From NCBI RefSeq assembly GCF_019175385.1, contig NC_083345.1, positions 43,360,098 to 43,424,097 of the forward strand: DNA of 64,000 bases. The letters run 5' to 3'. Both the position numbers and the translations under genes were made by a program. The first letter of the stretch is position 1; each line of letters starts with the position of its first letter. A model generated the notes under the pieces. It saw nothing but the letters and a program-made list of their open reading frames with translations. It did not search any database and was not told the DNA's origin. This document shows, in pieces, positions 10,413 through 23,255 of this stretch. Source of the stretch: Lycium barbarum (lineage: Eukaryota; Streptophyta; Magnoliopsida; Solanales; Solanaceae).

Positions 10413-13400
10413 GATCCCATTCTCCATTGTTTAAACAAGCTTGATCATTTGAAAAATATCACTTGCACATTAAAAAATCGAAATACCTAGGGTTTTGAGA
10501 ATTTTACTTAGAAAACTTTAATTTTTTGATTTAGTCTAAGTTTTAAATTTTGTTCTTTGCGTGTGGCTGAGGGTGGAGGAGCAAAAAGACCTTCTTAAAG
10601 TCCATTCTTGACCAGGCTGCGCATTAAAGAGGTAATTTTCCTTCCTTTAGTTATTTTAGTTTATTTTAGTCATTTAGGTGTCTTACTGCTTATATGGTTT
10701 GATTGTATGATTATTTGTGATGTTTTAGTTTCTATAATACTGGTTTAGTCTTAGGCTAATCTTGTCTTGTTTAGTTCTGTAATTACCTAGTCCTATGTGC
10801 ACTTAAGGATTAACTATAAAGGTTTTAAACACTTGCTTGTATGACATTTGATTAGTTCTATGCTAGTTTAGGTAAATAACCTCTTAATTATGCGTATGTG
10901 TGTTCAACTTCTTCATAATCAGTTGGCCTGAGTTAGCTTGTTAGACCAGGCCCCTTTAGCTTATAGTTGCTTAAGTATGACCTATGTGTTCAATATTGAT
11001 TAGTTATAAATTAGTTTAATCAATAATTTCTTAATTTTGTTGTATATGTTCAACTTTAATCAATTATATGTGATATAGCCTATGGTTAGCCTGATCAGAC
11101 CTTCACATGCTTAGTTCTTTTTGCTAACATGGTAGTTTAAGTCCATTATTGTTCTGTATGCTTAGTTCTGGATCATGATAGTAAGTTTATGGTTTCATGT
11201 TTCAAGTATTGTGACTTGGGCTCAGACTTGGTGTGCTTTGATTGCTATGAGTCTGCTCTAGGTTAGCATGACCCTTAAAGTTCATTGGCACTTGCTTTTA
11301 CTCAGTTTGTATTGGTTTCAAGCATCTACGACTTGCTTAGATGAAGTTAATTGATTTAACCTGTTATTAGTATAGTCCATGTGTCTTGTTTGATATTGGA
11401 GTACTTGGGAGTGTTATGTTAGTTCTGTTGGTTGGATCTTGGTTGTATGCTAATTCATAACTTGTGAAAGCATGTTAGTTTGGACCTCAATGATGTAGAG
11501 GTTTTGTTTAGTCTAGTCCAGTTTGCGCATGTCACTCTAAATTGGTATTTTGTTGTTAAGTTTGTATGATGAATCACCTACAAATATGTGGCACATTTGA
11601 TTAAAATCCTCTTTCTAATATTAGTTTGTTCATCTAAGATTTAATATGATACATTATGCGCACCAAACTAAATGCCTTGTTTTGCTGAGTCGTTCCCTTT
11701 GTGTAGTATCACTTGCTGGTTTGATTCTGTTCTAAGTCTATAAATACTTCCCTTAACTATGATTAACATCGTCTTGTCAGTGACATAACTGGTTGTGTGT
11801 TTGAAAAGGGCAGTAATGAATTTAAAGACCTGCACAAAGAGACTGTACCTTTGAAACTTGTTTGTTTGGCCCTTAGGATAGTTAATGTGATATGATCCAA
11901 GTTTATGAGTTTGTGTCCTTGTTTAAAATAATGCTATGTTTTACTTGTAAAAACTTGCCTACTTATCCAGTTAATCACTTATGAAAGCATGTCTACTTTG
12001 CTTGTTTGTAATCATATAAGGCTGTCATTGAGAATAAACCATCTAATATGCATACCCATGTGTTAGAAGGGCTTAAATATCATGTCTCACAGTCCTGCTT
12101 GTCTAAATTCAGTTCATTTTGTCAAACACTTATGCCCTCATGACTAAATGCTTGTGTAATACTCCTTTCTGAACCTGTTAGTATCTATCTAAGCATGATT
12201 ATCACCCAACTTGAGTAAATTAAGGTCTGGTGTGGCATATGTTTAATATGGATATTGAAAAATGTTTAAACAACTTGATAAGAGTCCATGTATGCTGCAT
12301 GTTAAACCTTTCTTTGAAGTTTTAAAGTAACATGAAGTGTAACGACCCGTTTGATCATTATAGTCTTTTTAGCTTTTTCGCCCCTTTTCCGAGCTTGGTT
12401 AGCTCATTTTGACCCAAGGGGACCTTTGAGACGCTTCCCGAGGCGTCCAGATTTGATTCGGGTGACTTTTTGTAAAATTTGGACTTTAAGCGAAAAAGTG
12501 TTGACTAAAGTTGACTTTTGGGTAAACGGATCTTTTTCGAAAATTCGACGATTCCGACAGGTCCAGATGCTCGTTTAGAACTTGTGTGTATATCTGGTTC
12601 GGCTACCAATGCACTCGGATGCGTTTTGGGACTTGGGTTGGGAAGTTGGTAATGAGGTATCGGGGGTTGACTCAGTCAACGAGACCTCCATTGGAAATTT
12701 TGAGGCCAGGAGTGCGTTCGTTGCTTGTTTTTATATGGGTATGTTGTTATAGCCCGTATTTTGTACGATCGGATAATTCGAGATAGTCGTGATAAGTTGG
12801 GGGCAAGACCATTTTCAAAAAAATTATTTTAATGTACAAGTTGTTATGAATATTATTTATGAATATTGTTATTATGGAAATATTGAGAAAGGCTAAGGGC
12901 AAAAAGGGAAATTCGCAAAATGACTTATGGCAATATTGTGGAAGGCTAGGGGAAAAATGAGAATTTAAAAAATGTTCAAGAAAAATTCATGAAATAGGCC
13001 AAGTGGCCGGCCAAGGTAGCTATGGGCCTTGGCCCATATGAACCAATAATATATGTAGTAAAAGATGACAAACTAAGGACATAATTATTCTTTATTTTAA
13101 GAAGTTTCAAGAAAAAGGGAGAAGGGCCATGTGTCCATATTTTTATTTGAGGGACTTAATTATAAATATGGATAAGTGGTGGAAGAAAATAAAACATATT
13201 TATCTTCTAAAATCAAGAAGCTTGTAGAAGAAGAGGAAGAAAGAAGAAGAGAAGAGGGGGGTTCGGCTACCATGGCCAAAAATTGAACCCATGGAAGACT
13301 TATCAAAAAAAATATTTTCTTCTAGTATTCCAAGCAATTGGAAGGTCATCTTTAACATGGAATGATTGTTGGAGCAAGAAAACCATTCATTCTTGCAAGT

Positions 13401-14849
13401 TCATAACCCTAGCCAAGTAAGAAGACAAGTGGAAGAAGGTAAGGTTTCATCTTCTTTTGTATGTTGTGGATGGTTTGTATATGTTGTAGGATGAAGAAAT
13501 GGATGAAATTCATGAAAATATGTGTGTGGAAGTGGTGGCCGAAAATAGGGGTGATGTTGTGAGATGTGATGAATTGATTTTATGTAGCATTTTGATTGTT
13601 GTTGTGTTGTGGATTTTATGATGTTAAATGAAGACTTAATGGCTTGAAATGAATATGAAATTGTTTGTGCATTATTGTGACATTAGTGTGGTTTCTTATA
13701 TTTGTAAGAATGAATTTGTTAATGTATGGGTGTTAACATAATTCATGAATTTGGAAGTGAGACATGTGTTGGAAGATTTTAAGTTGGGTTGTTGTAATTG
13801 AATTTGAAAGAAGAAAGTGTGTTGTTATGGTTCTCGTTGCATTTGGAAGGTTTCAGGTGAAATGGCATATTGGCTAGATTGTTTTGAATATAGTATGACT
13901 TGTTTGAAGTATTCTTGAATTGTGTTTGTAAGGTCTTGGGCAAGTATTTGAATGTGTAAGCATTGATGTTGGCTTGACTATATGTGATGGAATCGAATAT
14001 AAGTGAAATGTCGTCGAATTTTGTGACAAGAGTTGTTAATATTAGAATGTACTTTGGATTGATTGTTGAAGTTGTTAATATGATTGTTGGTATTGTTGAT
14101 TGATGATTTGGCCGAGTTAAATTCTCGGGGATGGTATATTTACAGGGGAAATGCTGCCGAAATTTCGGTAGAATATAAGTGAATTCATTTGAAAGACTAA
14201 GACGAGTATATGTCAATGGATCTAATGATAATGTGAATTCTTTTGTATGTAGACTAGCAAGCTTGGGTAAATAAGCGTAGCTAATAGGACGGGGAGCAGG
14301 TATGTAAGGCTTACCTTTCTTTCTTTTGGCATGATCTCTACGAAACGAGCGAATGACGTATATGTATGAATTCAAAGAATTTCTTATTCTTAGAGCCACT
14401 AGGATGGCTAATATTCTTGACTTCCATAAGCTGTTTCATATAGTTTTGATGTGTATCCATAATGTCCGAAGTTTGTTTGATATGTTCCGAATTGGCATTC
14501 GAAAGATAAGTGATATGGCTTATGTCCTGATTTCCAAATGACAACACGTATGATTATTCTGCTAAGTCTTTGATACACCTTGATATGTACACATGATTCT
14601 AAAAGCTATATTTGATTTGATCCATACAATGTCCGAAAGATACTTGATATGATTGTCGCTTCGATTCTCCAAAAACGGCTTCTGAAATGTTCATAGAACG
14701 TTCTGTACTTCAAACGCTCATAACTTTCTCACACTAAGTCGGATTGACCCGAAACTTGTTCCGAGCCTTCAGGTGTCTGTAAGTATATTTGTCTATCGAG
14801 TCTTGATTTATATGCATATAGTTTCTCACTACTCTGCTCGTGCACGCCT

Positions 14850-15166
14850 CAATATTATTCACCGAGTCCCGGGCCGGGTATGTTATCGTGCGCCCTCCAT
14901 TGCATTGTTCACCGAGTCCCATAATGGGCCGGGTACGGTATATGTATATGATGATGTGATATAAGGATGATGATGATGAGGATGTGTTATGGTGGCCAGG
15001 AGGGCATATGATGATTTGATTCACCGAGTCCTTCACTAGAGGGCCGGGTACGGTATGTATATGATATATGATGTTCACATGCATGATTCTATTCACCGAG
15101 TCCCTTAATGGGCCGGGTACGGTATGACTTCATTCACCGAGTCCCTCACTAGAGGGTCGGGTACGG

Positions 15167-15200
<34 letters not shown>

Positions 15201-15270
15201 CATGATGATATGAAAGTATGATGGTATGATCTTATCCACCGAGTCCCATAACGGGCTGGGTACGCTATGT
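14850..15270 (+). repeat. Irregular tandem repeats in the family-B LTR
   Basis: The phrase TTCACCGAGTCCC...GGGCCGGGTACGGTAT recurs about six times at intervals of 40-110 bp, mixed with TATATG-rich spacers and a (TA)n(TG)n run at 15167-15200. An array occupies the same place in the LTR at 39591-42382, with a different, shorter unit. Confidence 0.8.
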
Positions 15271-15392
15271 GATAACGATATGCATGATAAATGTTTTGGA
15301 TGCAAGAGTTTTGGTATTCTGAACACTGTATAAGTTTCTGCACCCCTTATGTCAGTTATGAATCTTTTACTGTGATTCTTGCCTTACATGCT

Positions 15393-15440
15393 CAGTACAT
15401 TTTCCGTACTGACCCCCTTTCTTCGGGGGCTGCGTTTCAT
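15393..15440 (+). other. Tandem stem-loops of the family-B LTR
   Basis: Stem 1 is CAGTAC (15393-15398) with GTACTG (15406-15411), 7-nt loop. Stem 2 is CCCCC (15413-15417) with GGGGG (15425-15429), 7-nt loop. A third short stem CTGCG/CGCAG follows. The position is about 420-465 nt before the LTR 3' end. Stem 2 is replaced by unrelated but still paired sequence in the other subfamilies. Confidence 0.65.
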
Positions 15441-17780
15441 GCCGCGCAGGTACACCCAGATGAGCTGAAGCTATTGTAGAAAATGTTCCAGCGGAGTTGG
15501 CAAGCTCCACTTGTTCCTGGAGTGGTGCTGAGTCAGAGCATGTGTGCTATGAAGTTTTGTTCGAAGTTAGAGACTTTGCAGACAGAGTTGTGGGTATAGA
15601 ATGTCAGTTCTGTAAGCGGCTCCATCAGCCAATGTGTCAGTTTGTGTTATGATATGAATTCCATATAATTACAGATTTTGTTGGATTTGATAAACAAAGA
15701 AAAAGAAAAGATTTCTGAAAGCCGTAATATGTATTTCATGCTTATTTGATTTAAAAGTCCGAAAAGATTATGTATGTAACAAAAGTCTGTGGGTTCGCTC
15801 GACTCCGGATATGGGGTTGGGTGCCCATCACACCCTAGGTGGATTAGGGTGTGACATATGTGTATGTGTTTTATGAGCAGATGGCCTTAGGAGTGGTTCG
15901 GGATTTCGATTGAGACATAGGAAATTATTGGGTTCCTGGTACCTGGTGTCCGCCATAGCGGCACCAGTGCCGTCCCAGCGGCACCGCTGTTGCGGTGGGA
16001 TGACCACTGGTGCGGCCAAGCCCATTTCGTCCCAGACCGCCCCGACGATCCTAGAGGATGCTGGGGAGGTGGCGCTGTAGAGTCCCCAATGCCGCCGTGG
16101 AGGTATCAGGCTTGTTATTTCATTAAGTGTGTATTAAATAAGCCCTTAGTCTATCATTTATCCCCATTACGAATATTGATCTATTGGGGACTGTTTTAGA
16201 AGATTCTTGGAGAAAACTCTTGGTGGTAAGTCTTGCTAACCTCTTTACTAATTCCTTGTTCCTAATCATCATAGATTCCTCTTTCTTTATTAATTCTTTA
16301 GTAATGGAAGATAAAAGTGGATTTAATGAGTACTCTACTTAGGCTTCTAAATGATGAAATTTATTGGGTTTATGCAAGATTATGATGTATCTAGGGATGT
16401 TAATCATATATCTTCCATTATTAGTGTTGAATCCTTGAATCAAAGAGTTAAGGCTTATACCCAAAATTGGGGGTTTTGTTTGAATCTCGAAATTAGGGGA
16501 ATCCATGAGTTAAATTAACAATTAGTGGTTGGCTTATGATCACCTAGTGCTTAATTTAATATTTTATTCCCGAATTTCTCGTTTGGACCTTGTGGACCCC
16601 GTTTTCCCGAATTCTAGGGCTGGATTTGACCTAAATTGAATGGTAGCTATAGTAGTATCGTTCTTCATGATTTCTAATCTAGATTTCGAATATGCCTAGA
16701 CTTATTTGATATTGAGGCTCAGCGGAAGGGCAAGGCTAAAGAGTGATTGATTGGTGTTTGTTGTTCGGCCATCTAGGTAGGTTATGGGTTACCCTTGGTG
16801 AAACTTCGTGTAGCGAAGCATATATTTAGATGATATTGTCGGAGAAAGCATGTAAACCTTTGGGTATGAAGTTGGGTTGTATATTGACTTAGGTTGGGCC
16901 CTGTTGCATGATTGGGGCACGCCACCCCGTTGTGTTATGACTTGATTGTTCTATTGTGTTAGCTTGATGCCACGTGTTGTTAGTAGATATTGGAATATGT
17001 TGTTCCTTCTTGATTGTGATATTGTAGTATCTTACGGGCTAACATTGATACGAAGATAGAGTTCTATATGACTTGTGTAGTCTTTCATGATATTGTTGGC
17101 GTACCCATGTTGGTACTTGTGACACTTATATATTATTGTGCACCCATTGATGGTACCTGTGATATTGATCTGATTATTGATGTTGATACATGCATTGCAC
17201 ACACTCTCATGATATACTGTTGATACATTGTTGGTACTGATGAAACACTGTGATGAGCTGGGCTCGATTTTTAAATTAGAGTGACGTGAGAGTACGATAT
17301 CCGATGTTAGTCCTGGAATCGTGGATTGAGTGAGTTCATAGACTTTGCAGGTCCCCCAAGGTGGTGCCGGTGAGAACCCTCGTGGGTAAAGATTCGGGTC
17401 TCGTCTGTCTGTTGGGCAAAGATCCGGGACGAGTGGCACTTAGACTTCACGAGTCACCTTGGGCTGTGCTACCAAGATGTCGATATTTCCATTCGGAGTA
17501 CATGTGTACACAACATTTGCATGGCATTACATTGCATTCATACATTATTGCATTGCATTGTATCACGACTTATATTGAGATGATTTGGTGTCTTTACTTG
17601 TGATGTTGGATTCGGATTGGACATATTGAGACTTGGTACATTTTGGATTAGATGCTCTACTTAGGCGATGACTTGTACTTGGTTTCGATTATGTTTGACT
17701 TATACTTGTTGATTTATCTGCCTATCTTGCTTTATTGTTTGAATTATGTTAGCTATACTTAGTCGGCCTATGATACCTAC

Positions 17781-17833
17781 CAGTACTGTGGTTTTGTACT
17801 GATTTGCACTTGTTACATTCTTTTATGAATGTA
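17781..17833 (+). other. Tandem double stem-loop of the family-A LTR
   Basis: Stem 1 is CAGTAC (17781-17786) with GTACTG (17796-17801). Stem 2 is TACATTC (17814-17820) with GAATGTA (17827-17833), 6-nt loop. Compared with CTGCATTC/GAATGCAG in the copies at 30183 and 47488, a G-C pair has become an A-T pair on both sides. Confidence 0.65.
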
Positions 17834-20334
17834 GAGTACCAGGTTGGGTCTTCCTCCGTCTCCCGTGGCAGATAGTCACCTTCAGCTTTAGCATCGAGTT
17901 TCCAGGGTGAGCACGAGTCGTCGCTGCCTTAAAGACTCCTCTTATTATTATGTCTTACTTTTCTACTCTGAGACATAGACAGATTGAAGTATTGTTATAT
18001 TATTCCAGACTTGTATTTATTTCTTTTTTATGCTCTTGTATGACTTACATCATATCCTGGGGGTGTTTTCTTAATTCCACACTATTTCTATTATATATTA
18101 TTGTGAGACTTACGTAATTATTCTTTTCTGCTTGCTTGATTTATTATTCATGTCTTTCATTATCATCGGGTTGAGGGTTCGCTTACCGAGGTGGGAAAAG
18201 TAAGTGCCCGCACGACTTAGTCAAAATGGGTCATGACATGAAGTGTCTTAATCCTTTAAGTGGTGCGCTGAAGGTTTATTTGGCCTTCAATTCTTGCCTA
18301 AACATCTAGCATATTGTACTTTCTCCTTTCCCTCTTTGGTGTTGTTTCCATGCTTTGTTGATATAGTCTTTGAATGACAAAATATGAGCAAATGTGCTTC
18401 CCTCTGAATCTGGATGTTGATTTCTATTTGATTATAAAAGAAGTACGTCTAAATATATTGGGTATATACAGTTCTGTATACCATTGGTACATGAGCACTT
18501 CTATATCCAGTATAAGTATTGTATATCCCCTATGTGGAATTAGGATTGGTATTTCTTTGCTATAGAAATGGTGATTTGGGCTTATTTCTTTGTTTTCCAT
18601 AATTGTTGGGCTTTCTCTATATTTACCAAGAACTTGTATTCATCTCTCATCATCCCTGTTTTGAAATTGGGCTTATGGACCCAAAATTCCTTCTTGCATT
18701 TTTATAATATAGGCTGGATTTTTTTTCTGTGCATAATAGAATGTTGGTAATACTATCATATGTGCTTTGTGTGATACACTTGATATACTTGCATGGTTTA
18801 AGCTGTATTAGATAATGATTAAGTGTTAGACATTCTATATCTTTCTATGTTGCATGTGAAAATGCCGAGGCCACTTGGGCCACTTCCCCCTATTTTGAAA
18901 CCTGTTGGGCCTGAGGCCCAACTCCAATTCATTTGATCGAGTCCGATGGAAAATAAGGGAAGCTAATATTTGCATTTGAAGGCCCAGCTATGGGTAAACA
19001 TAGCTAACTAGTGGACTTAGGTAGGCCCACTAGCCTAACTTTCCTCCTTTATTTTTTCAATTTTTATATGTATATATGTACTTGTAAAGACATGAAAAAT
19101 ATTGAAACCCCTTATGTATGTGTAGAAGTTAGGAAACACTTAGTATTTTATGGAGTTGCTCAAAACACTTTCAAAACTCGGTTAATTTTAACTTTGCATG
19201 AAAAATGGTACTCAAATCTGATTTTGCTAAGGTTTAAAATTGACTCAACGTTTCGGATAAATTAAACGGTTTCAGAAAAATGTTAAGTCGTAAAATGATT
19301 TGGGCCTTCCGCCACTTTGAGGAATTTGGATCATAAAAATGGAGGATACTTAATTTTTTTGGGCCTCAAGCCACTGATGGAACTGTGTTTTGTTGAGATT
19401 TTAAATTTAAGGCAAGAAATGAAGAAGTGATTTAAAGATTGTGTGAAAGAATTTATTTGGTTAAAACACTTCAATCATTTGGAATGAAATTCTGGAAGCT
19501 TGAAGTTACAGAATTGCGATTTTTTGAAAATAAAAATGTTTTTTTTTAACTTGGACTCAAGCAATTTTTGAGATGATTTGGGCCAAAAGCCCGAAAATAT
19601 TATGGACTGAAAACAAGAGGGATTTTTTCGTGGACCAAGTTGAGATAAGATGGACTTTGGACTAGAATGAGGTTGACTTAAATGAGCTTCAATGTGAATG
19701 ATATTGGACTTGAGCAAACTTTCATTTGTCTATATATATGTATATATGTATAAAAAGGAGATATTTCCTTTTTTGTGCTTTGTTTGGGCCGGACCAATTT
19801 TGGGCCAGCTAATTGTTTGCTGAATCTTTTTATTTTCAGTTAAATAAAAAGCCCAGATGGATATATTTAAGTAAAAAAAAAGTATAAAAAGGAGATATAC
19901 TCTATATTTTCCTATATATGTATAATAAAACCATAAGAACTAAACCCATTTTATTAGGACTAGAATAATAGTGACTTTCTCCCGAGTGTGTCCTAGTCCG
20001 ACAATAAAATGAGTTGAACACTTATGCGGAAAACTAAACACTTTTTAAGCAAATAATACATTAATCACACATTGAAGCTCGTAGGTCAAACGTATTCTAC
20101 AAATCTTTAATACTAGGGTGCGTAAAACACTCCCTAGGGGATCACCAGAACCCTTATCTCGAACTTTGGTACCAAAAGATTTCTCTCTTGCTTGAAATAT
20201 CTTTTACCCAGTTTTTCTAGATTTCCTTTAATAAATTAGGTGGCGACCCTAAAAATACTAAAATCTAATTAGAACACCAACAATCTCTTAGTAGCTTTTA
20301 TGCTTTAACCCGCGTAAAAGTGAACCGTAACAGA

Positions 20335-20352
20335 TGGCGACTCCGCTGGGGA
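20335..20352 (+). other. Primer-binding site of the Ogre element
   Basis: TGGCGACTCCGCTGGGGA starts two bases after the end of the 5' LTR. I recognise this sequence as the arginine-tRNA-type primer site typical of Ogre elements; the tRNA assignment is from memory of the family. Confidence 0.85.
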
Positions 20353-20996
20353 TTTTCTAAGTTCTAACCATAAGGGTTTCAATATAATATGATTTTAACT
20401 GTATTATTTGCTTATGTGTTTAAAATTTTATTATTTTGAACTGTCATGCATTCATATCATAAACTCCGCCACTCTTGGCAAAAAGCATGATTTCAAAGGG
20501 GACACGCGGGATTGCGGTCTAGCCTTCACTAAAAACCCAAAACGCACTTTCTTTGGAACGCGTTGAACGTTAAGTTGGTGTACGGTCCCCCAACGGCCGA
20601 CAACGGTTCACCCCGAGTAGTCCGCTCGGGTCTAAAGTCAATTCGAAAATCCCACTCTTGCATATGCCTAGGTTAAAACTAAGCCAAATCCAAATATGAA
20701 GTAGACAGGGGGGGGGGGGGGGGGTTTGGATATTTTAGACATATCCAAACCCAATAGGAAGACTACCCCGTGTCAAGAATGGTCTATGACCCAAACAACA
20801 CCGTATCTCATATTATGTGCTATTTGGAAACATGTAATGTGCCTATAAATGGAATCATTGCCTAGTGCGTGTGTGTTTGTGGGGGGGGGGGGGGGGGGGG
20901 GAATTAACCTTAAATTCTGTTTTGTAGATATCGATCAACTTGAATTTTGACATGCTTTTGACTACACTAGAGTTGTTGCGTATTTGGTAGGGCCAA
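20353..20996 (+). other. Ogre untranslated leader with poly-G runs and a hairpin
   Basis: This non-coding leader lies between primer site and ORF1. It contains a 17-G run (20708-20724) and a 21-G run (20881-20901). The first overlaps a 12-bp perfect stem, GGGTTTGGATAT (20722-20733) with ATATCCAAACCC (20741-20752), around a 7-nt loop. A hairpin between primer site and first ORF is where LTR elements often keep dimerisation or packaging signals; that role is inference. Confidence 0.7.
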
Positions 20997-22675
20997 ATGT
21001 CTCCGGATGGGACAAAGGGGATTTCATGTCATTTAGGAAACCTGGCATCCATTATGACTATGACGGGTTGCAAGGAATTAATAGAAGTAATTATCGAGTT
21101 TTGGAACAGAGATAGAATGGTTTTTCGATTTGGGGACGATGTCAAGATGACGCCTACCTTAGAGGAGTTCAGGGATGTGCTGACTAGCGTAGGCTCGGGA
21201 TTGAAAAGAAGGAAGAAACCCGACCAAAATGCCTTAATCCCAGAAAAACCCACCTACTCCCAAATTTGCAAAATGCTTTCCTTAAACTATGCCAATTGGG
21301 CCCCTAGTCCAACCATACCCTTTAGAGAGTTATACAAAAGGTTTGGAAGCCCGAGTGGATTTATGGAACTTCTTGGGGAGGTCAAGACTTATGCCGAATG
21401 GACAACCACCGGACCTTTAGCTTTCACCATTTGCTTTATAGGAATCATGTTTTTTGTAACACCCCGTAAACTTGAACTGATTGTGAATATGTAAAAATCT
21501 AGTGTTAAGATGATATTATATCTATATGAATCCATTCTTGATGAATTCGGGTGGAAGATGATCGTTTTGAATTCAAACTAACAATTGAAGTTCTTAAGGA
21601 CTCTTAAATTCGCCTAAGTTTTGGTAGGTCTGTCTTCTGGGCGATTTTCATGAAAATTTGTTGCGAATTTGAGAACACTTCCTTGATGAAAGTTGTAGAT
21701 CTTTGAAATATCTTTCCAATGGTAGGTCGCCCAGCCCGAGAAAAGTTATGTACCAAAAGTTATGTCCGTTTTACTGAAGGGCACAAAAGCTGGAGATTTC
21801 GCCCAAAGTACGCCCAGAAAGTACGGGACGTCCTTTTAGGACGTACTTCTTCCATTCCTCACTGTTTTTGGTAGCCAAAGTACGGGACGTACTTTGCGGC
21901 CGTACTTTCACCGTTTCTAGCAGAAAATTGGGTTTAAAATGGGTATGGTCTTATTTTGTTCCCATTTTTTTTCATGCTCCCAAACCCTAAGGAAGAAAAT
22001 TGTTCCTCCAAGTATTCAAATCAAAGGTAAGAACACCCTTAACATTACTAAATCATTCTAACATCAAACCCATGATTCTTAACATGGTTCTTGTGACCAA
22101 AACCTAGGGTTTGCAGCATAATTCTTCCCAAAGTGATTCAAGCTAGGGTTTGGGTGTTCTTCATTAGGAAAGTAAATTGTTAAACCTTTTTTAACATATT
22201 AAGGTATGTCTCTTTTAAAAATCATTTTTGACTATAAAGATGATTTGTATGTCTCTCTTTTACAAACCTCATCATGGATATATGTTTTCTTCTCAAAGGT
22301 TATTTATTGAATAAAGAGGTGAATTTCTCATGCAAAACCCTAGTTCCTTGTTTTGATTAATGGTTAATGTGCGTGAGGGGACAAGCCCACATTAAACCTT
22401 AATTGTATTATCCTCTATATACGTATATGAAATCATAATCGTTTTCTTCTATAAGAGATGATCAGTGATGATGGTTAATTGTTGATATTGATGATTTTAC
22501 AAAGGAACTATGACAAAGAAGTCTTGTTTAAAGAAGTGGAAACGTTTTCAAGATTATTTATGAAATTATGGATTTTCATAATGGCATAATGAACTTTAAT
22601 GCTATTTGATGGTGTGACTACTTTGAGATAAATTGTGAATCGGCTTCTATGCTATGAACTTTGTTGTTGTGTTTG

Positions 22676-22830
22676 GCCTAGCTACTCGGGAGGAAGGGTA
22701 GCCACTATGGATCCTAGTGTGGTAATTGCCTAGCCATTCGAGAGGAAGAGTGGCAACTACCAGGTTCGCTACCTGGAGTGTGGCTTATGCCTAGCTATTC
22801 TGGAGGAAGGATAGCCACCGAGAGTTACAT
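22676..22830 (+). repeat. Imperfect tandem repeat of about 55-60 bp in the family-C LTR
   Basis: Three units share GCCTAGCTATTCGGGAGGAAGG followed by a GCC/GGCA-ACTA stretch. Each unit is clearly diverged from the others. Confidence 0.6.
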
Positions 22831-23207
22831 ATTCCGGTGTGGTGCGCTGTGTTTAGGGAACCTCTGCGGTCATCCCTTCGATGTGATTGATTCTTGGGCC
22901 TGTATTGTCATGTGTGATATTCTAATTCTCTCATGGAACTGTTGTTGACAATCATGATCAATTTGAAAGCCATAATTGAAAGTTGTAACTTGACAAAAGG
23001 CTTTATAATCGGTTTTGATAATTTTTATTGAGATGCACAAGCTGAATAACTATTTTTATATTGATTAATGGCTTTGTAAACTATTTAACAAATGATAGTA
23101 AGAATCATAAAGTGGAATGACTGTTTTTATACTATCTTTTCAGAAATGATTTATGTATGTATTATCATATTTTATTTTTATATTACTTGTTGTCCCCGAG
23201 GCACTCA

Positions 23208-23255
23208 CTGAGTACGAAAGTACTCAGGCATACCATTGTTGTTTTTTATGGTATG
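23208..23255 (+). other. Tandem double stem-loop of the family-C LTR
   Basis: Stem 1 is CTGAGTAC (23208-23215) with GTACTCAG (23220-23227) closed by a GAAA tetraloop. Stem 2 is CATACCAT (23229-23236) with ATGGTATG (23248-23255), 11-nt loop. Both 8-bp stems are perfect. They lie about 455-500 nt before the LTR 3' end, as in families A and B. Confidence 0.7.

Larger units (their letters stand above)
12745..15856 (+). mobile_element. Family-B solo LTR nested in the family-A LTR
   Basis: It starts TGTTATAGCCCGTATTTTG and ends GATTAGGGTGTGACA. The perfect TSD TATGT (12740-12744 and 15857-15861) splits a stretch that is continuous in other family-A LTRs. It is 3112 bp. The closest copy here is 39591-42382, whose sense start TGTTATACCCCGTATTTTTG matches. 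A long antisense open frame at 13779-14399 has no recognisable domain and is treated as chance. Confidence 0.93.
12338..18238 (+). mobile_element. Family-A solo LTR, itself interrupted by a nested solo LTR
   Basis: It begins TGTAACGACCCGTTTG and ends AAATGGGTCATGACA, with the perfect TSD TGAAG (12333-12337 and 18239-18243). The empty site is visible in the 3' LTR at about 46510-46530, where the sequence runs uninterrupted. Removing the nested element 12745-15856 and its TSD leaves 2784 bp, close to the 2761-bp LTR at 47081. There is no internal domain and no coding potential. A palindromic GC-rich module is at 15945-16075. Confidence 0.93.
5574..20332 (+). mobile_element. Ogre element 5' LTR (split by two solo LTRs)
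   Basis: The LTR runs from TGTTGACACC to CCGTAACA, two bases before the primer site. Without the insertions at 5929-9394 and 12338-18238 it is about 5.4 kb. The TATA box at 10405 puts U3 at roughly 1.4 kb and the transcribed R-U5 part at about 4 kb, an exceptionally long leader. Relative to it, the 3' LTR lacks about 270 bp (equivalent to 5735-5928 plus 9400-9470) and about 400 bp (near 10915-11317). Confidence 0.9.

Noticed and set aside
13779..14399. 206-codon minus-strand open frame, among the longest in the window
   Set aside because: It is antisense inside a solo LTR with perfect TSD. The product is Asn/Thr/Ile-rich without any domain, and the related LTR at 39591 does not keep it open.
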